Part shown: one piece after another, positions 57,953-64,000 of the stretch
Layout of the letters: every line of letters begins with the position of its first letter
How positions within the stretch are numbered: position 1 is the stretch's first letter
NCBI RefSeq assembly: GCF_013744875.1
Contig: NZ_CP059399.1
Coordinates: 5,022,001 to 5,086,000 of the forward strand
Direction of reading: 5' to 3'
From: Nocardia huaxiensis
Lineage (GTDB): Bacteria; Actinomycetota; Actinomycetes; Mycobacteriales; Mycobacteriaceae
DNA length: 64,000 bases
The notes under the pieces: generated by a model
The model's database searches: none
What the model saw: the letters and a program-made list of their open reading frames with translations, nothing else
Told to the model about the DNA's origin: nothing
Program-made: the position numbers and the translations under genes

Positions 57953-59487
57953 CAGAAGAAGCCCAACTTTTTCGGTGAGTAGGAGACCAGCAGATTCTTG
58001 GTCTGCTGGTAGTGGTCCAGCATCATCTTGTGGGTTTCCCGTCCGATGCCGGACTTCTTGTAGCCGCCGAAGGCGGCGTGTGCGGGATAGGCGTGGAAGC
58101 AGTTGGTCCACACCCGGCCGGCCTTGATGGCGCGGCCCAGGCGGTACGCGGTGCTGCCGTCGCGGGTCCACACGCCCGCGCCCAGACCGTACAGGGTGTC
58201 ATTGGCGATGGTGATCGCTTCGACCTCATTGTCGAAGCGAGTCACCGCCACCACCGGGCCGAAGATCTCCTCCTGGAAGATCCTCATATCATTGCGGCCC
58301 TCGAAGATCGTGGGCTCGATGTAATACCCGTTGGGGAAGCCTTCCACCTTGCGCATCTCGCCGCCGGTGAGGACCTTCGCTCCCTCTTTGCGGCCGATGT
58401 CGATGTAGGACAGGATCTTCTCGTATTGGTCGTTGCTGGCCTGCGCTCCGATCATGGTCGAATCATCAAGGGGGTTCCCGCCTTTGATGGCCTTGGTGCG
58501 TTCGATGCAGCGCGCCATGAACTCGTCGTAGATCGAGGAGTGGATGAGCGCACGGGACGGGCAGGTGCAGACTTCACCCTGATTCAGGGCGAACATGACG
58601 AATCCTTCGACGGCCTTGTCGAGGAAATCGTCGTCGGCGGCGGCCACATCGGGCAGGAAGATATTGGGCGACTTGCCACCCAGCTCGAGTGTCACCGGAA
58701 TGATGTTCTCGCTGGCGTACTGCATGATGAGCCGGCCGGTGGTGGTCTCGCCGGTGAACGCCACCTTGGCCACCCGCGGACTCGACGCGAGCGGTTTGCC
58801 CGCCTCGACGCCGAATCCGTTGACCACGTTGAGAACTCCGGGCGGCAGCAGGTCGGCGATGAGCTCGACGACCAGCAGCAGCGAGGCCGGGGTCTGCTCG
58901 GCGGGTTTGATGACGACACAGTTGCCCGCCGCCAGCGCGGGCGCGAGCTTCCACGCGGCCATGAGGATCGGGAAGTTCCACGGAATGATCTGCCCGACCA
59001 CGCCGAGCGGTTCGTGGAAGTGGTAGGCGACGGTGTCGGCGTCGATCTCGGAGAGCGAACCCTCCTGTGCGCGAATGGCTCCCGCGAAATAGCGGAAGTG
59101 GTCCACGGCCAGCGGTAGGTCGGCGGCGAGGGTTTCACGCACCGGTTTGCCGTTCTCCCAGGTTTCGGCGACGGCGAGCTTCTCCAGATTCGCCTCGATC
59201 CGGTCGGCGATCTTGTTGAGGATATTGGCACGCTCGGTCACCGCCGTGGCACCCCAGGCGTCGGCGGCGCCGTGCGCGGCTTCCAGAGCCATGTCGATGT
59301 CGGCGGCGCCGGAACGCGCCACCTCGCAGAAGATTTCGCCGTCGACGGGCGACGGATTGTCGAAGTATCTGCCTTCTACCGGGGCTTTCCAGTCACCGCC
59401 GATGAAATTGTCATAGCGGCGGGCGAAGCTGACGACACTGCCATCGGTGCCGGGTTTGGCGTAGATCATGGCGCGGCTCCTGATCAC
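57952..59487 (-). CDS. NAD-dependent aldehyde dehydrogenase (Rv0458-like)
   Basis: 511 aa; a start six codons in ([11 protein letters not shown]) is equally possible. [36 protein letters not shown] and [13 protein letters not shown] show the cofactor site and catalytic Glu, and [15 protein letters not shown] the nucleophile Cys. [14 protein letters not shown] is the C-terminal family signature. It oxidises acetaldehyde or a longer aldehyde. Divergent GAF regulator immediately upstream and DUF779 downstream make a small alcohol/aldehyde operon. Confidence 0.9.
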   Translation of the reverse strand: MIRSRAMIYAKPGTDGSVVSFARRYDNFIGGDWKAPVEGRYFDNPSPVDGEIFCEVARSGAADIDMALEAAHGAADAWGATAVTERANILNKIADRIEANLEKLAVAETWENGKPVRETLAADLPLAVDHFRYFAGAIRAQEGSLSEIDADTVAYHFHEPLGVVGQIIPWNFPILMAAWKLAPALAAGNCVVIKPAEQTPASLLLVVELIADLLPPGVLNVVNGFGVEAGKPLASSPRVAKVAFTGETTTGRLIMQYASENIIPVTLELGGKSPNIFLPDVAAADDDFLDKAVEGFVMFALNQGEVCTCPSRALIHSSIYDEFMARCIERTKAIKGGNPLDDSTMIGAQASNDQYEKILSYIDIGRKEGAKVLTGGEMRKVEGFPNGYYIEPTIFEGRNDMRIFQEEIFGPVVAVTRFDNEVEAITIANDTLYGLGAGVWTRDGSTAYRLGRAIKAGRVWTNCFHAYPAHAAFGGYKKSGIGRETHKMMLDHYQQTKNLLVSYSPKKLGFF

Positions 59488-59569
59488 GAATCCTCAGTGA
59501 TGGGCGTCACTATGAACCGCGAAGGTTGGCGTCGGGTTGGCGAGAGGTTGGTGAAAAGTCGCCGAGTCA

Positions 59570-60787
59570 CTAACCGCGCAGTGCGGTGTGCAGCCGGGCG
59601 GTGGCCAGGCCGCGGCGGCTGTCGCCGGGGGCCAGCAGACGCAGTGCGTGCTCGTGGATTTCGATATCGTCCGGGCAGCGTTGTCCGAAACGTAGCGCGT
59701 GCTCGGGATTGTGGTCGGCCAGCACGGCGGTGCGCAGGCAGACATCGAGGTGCTCGCGCCACTGCACGATGCCCGGGGTATCGGAATCGGGCAGCAGCGG
59801 ACCGCGATACAGGCGCACGGCGGTGGTGATGTCCCCGGCCTCGAGGGCCGCGAGCAGCTCGGTGGCATCGCAGGCGATCGGTTCGGTGAGCATGTACCGG
59901 CGGTCGGCGATCTGGCCGTCGGTGGCCCGGCGCAGCCGCGACACATCGGCTTTGAGCGTGCTCGACGACACCGAACGCTCCCCGTAGATGGCCTCGTGCA
60001 GGCGTTCGGGGGTGAAGCCCTCGGGCTCCAGCGCCAGCAGCGTGAGAATCTCGAGCTGCCGCGGCCGCATGGCCACCTGCTTGCCCTGCTTGAAAAGCCT
60101 GGGCAGACCGAGACATTCGAGCCGGGTGCGCGCGGCCGGACGCGAATACTGTGCGTGCAAACGGGATTCGATGGCGGTGACCAGTGCCCGCACGGTGGTG
60201 AGGATGAGTGGATGCGATCGATCCCAATAGGTCGACAGGTCCAGCACACCCAGCTGCCGCCCGTCGGCCGCGCGGATCGGCGCGCAGTAGCAGACCCAGC
60301 CGTGCAGCGCCTCCACCAGATGCTCGGCCGCCCAGACCGTGGCCGGGCGACCGGTATGCAGGGAGAGCGCGACACCGCTCGTCCCCATATACGGCTCGTC
60401 CCAGCAACCTCCGGGCGCGAGGTTGACCTGTTCGGCCCGCCGGCGCACCGCGCGATCGCCACAACTGAACAGCACGGTTCCCGTCTCATCGGTGACGACG
60501 GCGATCATTCCGGCGTCCTCGGTGATGGCGCGCAACTCCCCGGCCAGTTCGGTCACTGGCGTGCGCAGCGGCGAATCGGCCCACCGCGCACCCAATTCCT
60601 CGCGGTCGGTCGCCGGGGCGACGGCCCGGGTGGGGTCCACCGTGCGTAGCGAGCGCTCCCAGGATTCCACGACTTCATTGCGCAGCACCGGAACCGGCCC
60701 GAGCGGTCGCGGCGAGCCGCCGGCCCACCGCGCCCACACCTTTTCCAACTCCGCACGCTGCTGCGAGAGGGCGGGCACATGTGTCAT
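59570..60787 (-). CDS. GAF-domain transcriptional regulator (AcoR-like N-terminal half)
   Basis: 405 aa from MTHVPALSQQRAEL; the frame upstream is antisense to the LLM gene. Residues about 40-200 form a GAF sensing domain (IAVVTDETGTVLFSCGD, GGCWDEPYMGTSGVALSL, YCAPIRAADGRQLGVLDLS). The C-terminal part has a winged-helix-like KQVAMRPRQLEILTLLALEP and SSSTLKADVSRLRRATDG. It lacks the sigma-54 AAA domain of AcoR. Probably it activates the aldehyde dehydrogenase operon located just downstream on the same strand. Confidence 0.8.
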   Translation of the reverse strand: MTHVPALSQQRAELEKVWARWAGGSPRPLGPVPVLRNEVVESWERSLRTVDPTRAVAPATDREELGARWADSPLRTPVTELAGELRAITEDAGMIAVVTDETGTVLFSCGDRAVRRRAEQVNLAPGGCWDEPYMGTSGVALSLHTGRPATVWAAEHLVEALHGWVCYCAPIRAADGRQLGVLDLSTYWDRSHPLILTTVRALVTAIESRLHAQYSRPAARTRLECLGLPRLFKQGKQVAMRPRQLEILTLLALEPEGFTPERLHEAIYGERSVSSSTLKADVSRLRRATDGQIADRRYMLTEPIACDATELLAALEAGDITTAVRLYRGPLLPDSDTPGIVQWREHLDVCLRTAVLADHNPEHALRFGQRCPDDIEIHEHALRLLAPGDSRRGLATARLHTALRG

Positions 60788-60967
60788 GGCGCAAACTCCT
60801 CGCGAGGCGGCTCTCATTGCGATACCCCATGATGGCGCGCCATGACCTGGCGTGCACCGCATTCGATGCAGTCGATGCGTCAATTCGTTTCGTGCGAGTT
60901 CGCAGGGTTCGCCGGTTCCCGCACCCGGGAACGCGACGGCACCGGATTCGACTGGTAGACAGGGAGA

Positions 60968-61849
60968 ATGGTGCTGCCCTTCCGCTTCGGTGTGAACCTG
61001 CTCTCCCCCGTCTCCCGTGCGGAGTGGATCAAGAAATGCCGCCGCGCAGAGGAACTCGGCTACGACGTCATCGGCGTCGCCGACCACCTGGGCATGCCCG
61101 CGCCCTTCCCCGCGCTCATGCTCGCCGCCGACGTGACCACCCGCCCCCGGCTGAACACCTTCGTGCTGAATACGCCCTTCTACAACCCGGTCCTGCTGGC
61201 CCGCGACGTGGCCGGGCTGGACCAGCTCACCGACGGCCGCATCGAACTGGGCCTGGGCGCGGGGTACGTCCAGGCCGAATTCGAGGCCGCGGGAATGCCT
61301 TTCCCGTCGCCGGGCGAACGCGTGGCACACCTCGAGCACGCGGTGCACACCCTGCGCGGTCTGTTCGCCGACCCGGAGTATCAGCCGCGCCCGGCCCAGC
61401 CCGAAGGCCCGCCGCTGCTCATCGCGGCCTGGGGTGAGCGGGCGCTGCGCCTGGCCGCCGAGCACGCCGACATCGTCGCCTTCACCGGAGGCGGTGCGGG
61501 ACCGGACGGTCGCATCATCCTCGCCGATGACACCGTCACCGCGAAGAAGACCGCCTACCTGCGCGACGCGCTCGGCGACCGTGCCGGCAAGGTCGAATTC
61601 AACCTCCTGATACAGGGTTTGGCCGCCCCGGAGGAACGCGACGCCGCCCTCGGCCATATCACCGATAACCTACCGATGGGCTTCTCCGGTCGCCCCGAAG
61701 ACCTCACGGTCCTTCTGTTCGGGACCCCGGAACAGCAGGCCGATGCCCTGCGCAGGCGACGAGAAGTGTTCGGCTTCAACTACGTCACCGTCCTGGAACA
61801 CAATATGGAGAAGTTCGCCCCGCTCATTGCCCTGCTCCAGGGGGAATAG
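60968..61849 (+). CDS. LLM-class F420/flavin-dependent oxidoreductase
   Basis: 293 aa. FRFGVNLLSPVSRAEWIKKC and VIGVADHLGMPAPFPALMLA open a luciferase-like (beta-alpha)8 barrel; TFVLNTPFYNPVLLARDVA, LTDGRIELGLGAGY and GERVAHLEHAVHTLR complete the LLM signature. The family in mycobacteria uses F420, but FMN cannot be excluded. Substrate unknown. Divergent from the GAF regulator. Confidence 0.86.
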   Translation: MVLPFRFGVNLLSPVSRAEWIKKCRRAEELGYDVIGVADHLGMPAPFPALMLAADVTTRPRLNTFVLNTPFYNPVLLARDVAGLDQLTDGRIELGLGAGYVQAEFEAAGMPFPSPGERVAHLEHAVHTLRGLFADPEYQPRPAQPEGPPLLIAAWGERALRLAAEHADIVAFTGGGAGPDGRIILADDTVTAKKTAYLRDALGDRAGKVEFNLLIQGLAAPEERDAALGHITDNLPMGFSGRPEDLTVLLFGTPEQQADALRRRREVFGFNYVTVLEHNMEKFAPLIALLQGE

Positions 61850-61926
61850 ACCGCTCTCGCCGTGTTTCGTCCCGCCGTGCCGAGGCATTACCTCAGCACA
61901 ACGACGGACTCGGCGAGGAGGAACAA

Positions 61927-62490
61927 GTGTCGGGTGCAGTGATTTCGGCGATCATCGCGGTGGTGGTGATCGTGGTGGCGATCGTTCTGGCGATGGCGCT
62001 GCGGCCACGTATGCGCAGCCGGAAGTTGAAGAACCGGTTCGGGCCGGAATACGACCGGACGGTTCAGCAGACGCACAACCGCCGGATGGCGGAAGAAGAA
62101 CTGGCGGAACGGGAGAAGCGGCACCAGCAGCTGGAGCTGCGGGAACTGTCCGAGGACGAGCGGCAGCGCTACACGACCCAGTGGACGCAGGTGCAGGAGC
62201 AGTTCATCGACGATCCGGCGCAGGCGCTGAACGCGGCGGATCGATTGCTCACCACGGTCATGGCCGATCGCGGCTATCCGACCGAGAGCTATCGTCAGCA
62301 GCTGGCCGATCTCTCGGTGGAGCATGCCCGGCCGCTCGAGCAGTACCGGACCGCGCACGACATCGCGGGGCGGGCCGGACGCGGTGAGGCCACGACCGAG
62401 GATATGCGGGCAGCCATCGTGCACTACCGCACCCTGTTCGTCGACCTCCTCGACGGCCGCCACGCCCAACACACCGCGCACAACAAGTGA
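61927..62490 (+). CDS. Membrane-anchored coiled-coil protein (187 aa)
   Basis: One N-terminal helix (MSGAVISAIIAVVVIVVAIV), then a basic stretch and charged helices (EEELAEREKRHQQLELRELS) likely to form a coiled coil. The C-terminal part has WTQVQEQFIDDPAQALNAAD and YRTLFVDLLD, shared with the next gene. No named family; the pair occurs as neighbours. Cytoplasmic domain, possibly envelope stress or scaffold. Confidence 0.75.
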   Translation: MSGAVISAIIAVVVIVVAIVLAMALRPRMRSRKLKNRFGPEYDRTVQQTHNRRMAEEELAEREKRHQQLELRELSEDERQRYTTQWTQVQEQFIDDPAQALNAADRLLTTVMADRGYPTESYRQQLADLSVEHARPLEQYRTAHDIAGRAGRGEATTEDMRAAIVHYRTLFVDLLDGRHAQHTAHNK

Positions 62491-62499
62491 GGCACAGCA

Positions 62500-63198
62500 A
62501 TGAACATCGGCAAACGGCGGAACAAGGAAGCGGCACAACAGGAGTCGGAGCGGTCCGCGGATCGGATGAGCGATGCGGAACGCGTATCGGCCATGGACCA
62601 GGCGGCGAATATCGACGAGAACAGCGGCATGCGGCCGGATTCCGGGGCGACGCAGCCCGGGATGCAACGCGTGAGCGGCGACGCGGACCAGCCGTACACC
62701 GCGACGCCCGGCTTCACGGGGCAGCGCAGCGCCGCCGCGGAAACGGGTCGGCTCGACACCGGCGCCTCGAACCCCTCACGGCAGCAGCATCCGGTGACAC
62801 CGGATCAATCGCGCGGCATGGCGCCGGACTCCGAACATGCGCGCGGCGCAATGCATTCCGGCGCGGCGGGGCAGCCTGGCGGCCCGGGGCGCACGGACGG
62901 TAACGGGGGTGACCGTTTGCTGGCCGAGGGGGACATGCGGCATCTGCGGGATCGGTGGCACGAGGTGCAGACGCGGTTCGTGGATGATCCGCAGCAGGCC
63001 GTGCAGCAGGCGGATCAGTTGGTGGACAACACGATCGCGCAGCTCACCGAGACCTGCGCGAGTCGGCGGCGCGAGCTCGAAAACCGTTGGTCGCGAGGCG
63101 AGAACGTGGACACCGAGGCGCTGCGGCAGGCCCTGCGGGGCTATCGCGACCTGTTCGATCAACTGGTGGGCACGGCGTCGGCTGCCAGGAACATGTAG
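62500..63198 (+). CDS. Related protein sharing the C-terminal domain (232 aa)
   Basis: A soluble protein with a long disordered, polar N-terminus (residues 1-135, rich in Gly, Ser and charged residues). Its C-terminal domain has RWHEVQTRFVDDPQQAVQQA and YRDLFDQLVGTA, matching the last 100 residues of the preceding protein (W..VQ..F.DDP.QA...AD). It starts ten bases after that gene. Overlaps the convergent NTF2-like gene by 40 bases. Confidence 0.75.
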   Translation: MNIGKRRNKEAAQQESERSADRMSDAERVSAMDQAANIDENSGMRPDSGATQPGMQRVSGDADQPYTATPGFTGQRSAAAETGRLDTGASNPSRQQHPVTPDQSRGMAPDSEHARGAMHSGAAGQPGGPGRTDGNGGDRLLAEGDMRHLRDRWHEVQTRFVDDPQQAVQQADQLVDNTIAQLTETCASRRRELENRWSRGENVDTEALRQALRGYRDLFDQLVGTASAARNM

Positions 63199-63605
63199 CT
63201 CTTCTCCTCCACGCGCTGATGGATGCGCCAGTTGCCGTCGACGCGCACGAAGGTGTCGTGGTACCAGAGCCCGCACATCATGAGCTGGCGCTTGCCCTCC
63301 GGCCCGGCCACCAGCATCGGGTTGTGGCACATGGTGCGGGCGGTGGCGTGATCGCCCTCCACCCGCACCGAAGAGTTGCTCACCAGATGCTGGAAGGCGG
63401 AGAAGTTCGGCATGACCGAGGCGAGAAAAGCCTTGGTGGAGGCCAGGTCTCCGGCCGGGCCGCCCATGGCGGTGTAGTCGATGTGCGCGTCTTCGGTGAA
63501 GATCTCGTCGAGCAGATGCCACTGGTGGGTGTCGACCGCGTGGGAGTAGCGGACCATCAGATCCTCGATTTCCAGACGGTCCGAAATCTCCTGCAGGGAC
63601 AGCAT
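63159..63605 (-). CDS. SnoaL-like/NTF2-fold protein
   Basis: 148 aa. LEIEDLMVRYSHAVDTHQWH, then DEIFTEDAHIDYTAMGG and GLWYHDTFVRVDGNWRIHQRV give the nuclear-transport-factor-2 fold of SnoaL/ketosteroid-isomerase-like proteins. Possible acid-base residues are Asp/His around HIDYT. Activity could be a cyclase, dehydratase or binding role. Single minus-strand gene. Confidence 0.82.
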   Translation of the reverse strand: MLSLQEISDRLEIEDLMVRYSHAVDTHQWHLLDEIFTEDAHIDYTAMGGPAGDLASTKAFLASVMPNFSAFQHLVSNSSVRVEGDHATARTMCHNPMLVAGPEGKRQLMMCGLWYHDTFVRVDGNWRIHQRVEEKSYMFLAADAVPTS

Positions 63606-63862
63606 GGGCTGAGCCTTCCGCGTAGTGCCGATACCTCGGCGACTGATCTTGTATGTCTCGATCGTCTATTTTGTCGCCCGCAAGCGATTTGTGGGCATGG
63701 TTCCCTACTTGATATCGATAATCGATGGCCGTTGCCGAACTGAGATCACGCCTTCGGCCCGGCGATTTCGTCTGCAAGGGAAGATGAAAGTCCTTCTACG
63801 CATCGCCGCCCTGCTGCTACCGGGTGGCTGGGGAGGCCGCGTCCGAGCGAGTGGGACCGATT

Positions 63863-64000
63863 ATGCGAGCGTCGAATCCGATCAAGCACGCAGTGGGACA
63901 ACGACTGCGGAGCGCCAAACGTCCAGGCCCGAACCGCAATCCGGTGACCGGCGGACCCGACACCTGCGAAGACCATCCGCGGACAGTGGAATCCGCGCTC
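63863..64000 (+). CDS. Uncertain ORF running off the window end (partial)
   Basis: A frame open from the ATG at 63863 (or GTG 63851) to the window edge. It encodes ASNPIKHAVGQRLRSAKRPG and later GGPDTCEDHP. It is basic and has no recognised domain in the visible 46 residues. Another frame starting ATG at 63784 is also open to the edge. I cannot decide between them. Confidence 0.3.
   Translation, partial: MRASNPIKHAVGQRLRSAKRPGPNRNPVTGGPDTCEDHPRTVESAL

Noticed and set aside
59570..61657. A 695-codon minus-strand frame through the LLM gene
   Set aside because: The part above 60787 is antisense to the LLM oxidoreductase; the regulator starts at 60787.

Overview
The window looks like chromosomal DNA of a high-GC, mycolic-acid-making actinomycete, most probably Nocardia or a close relative. 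The support is a terminal arabinofuranosyltransferase (AftB-type), an antigen-85-type mycolyltransferase, a KasB-like ketoacyl synthase, a PapA-type acyltransferase, a GabD2-type dehydrogenase, F420-type oxidoreductases, conservon (CvnA-D) genes and two bacterial terpene synthases. The species call is inference.

Region 1 (1-11.5 kb) is the most unusual part. After the tail of a nonribosomal peptide synthetase comes a compact cluster built around an NLR-like protein (Xre-type HTH, NB-ARC ATPase, TPR repeats; 5299-7833). Its stop codon overlaps the start of a kinase-like protein that ends in the motif GVQIGDNGTQ. Relatives of this motif, which look like RHIM/BASS amyloid-signalling motifs, sit just before the transmembrane helix of three or four flanking membrane proteins whose outer domains all differ (DUF6777-like, NPCBM-like and two unrecognised). 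I read this as a signalling or conflict system in which an NLR sensor and a kinase talk to membrane proteins through a templating motif.

Region 2 (11.7-13 kb) holds a small EF-hand protein, three unusual tRNA or tRNA-like genes separated by hairpins, and a small secreted protein.

Region 3 (13-22.5 kb) holds a DinB-like protein, a secreted SGNH esterase, two terpene synthases on either side of an AraC regulator, a flavin reductase, a glycosyltransferase and small hypotheticals.

Region 4 (22.7-28.3 kb) is cell-envelope biosynthesis: a tandem pair of GT87 transferases and aftB in one operon, with a convergent mycolyltransferase. An ectoine hydroxylase without ectABC follows.

Region 5 (29-38 kb) mixes AraC, SDR, PNPOx-like, double-TerD, imine-reductase-like and PapA-like genes, then a divergent TetR/KasB-like pair with a clear operator between them and an RHH/PIN toxin-antitoxin pair.

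Region 6 (38.4-41.4 kb) is a methionine-salvage operon with a fused mtnA-mtnB, then mtnD and mtnC. An AraC/DUF998 pair, a GNAT enzyme and a SigB-like sigma factor follow.

Region 7 (45-51.5 kb) is a conservon: CvnD, CvnC and CvnB with two tandem CvnA-type sensor kinases.

Region 8 (51.6-64 kb) holds a secreted protein, a GabD2-type dehydrogenase, a glycosyltransferase, a glyoxalase-like protein, an SDR preceded by a KstR-type box, a methyltransferase, an aldehyde dehydrogenase/DUF779 pair with its probable GAF regulator, an LLM oxidoreductase, two related small proteins, an NTF2-like protein and an uncertain ORF running off the end.

Start sites were chosen by eye from ribosome-binding sites and overlaps. 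No database search was possible.
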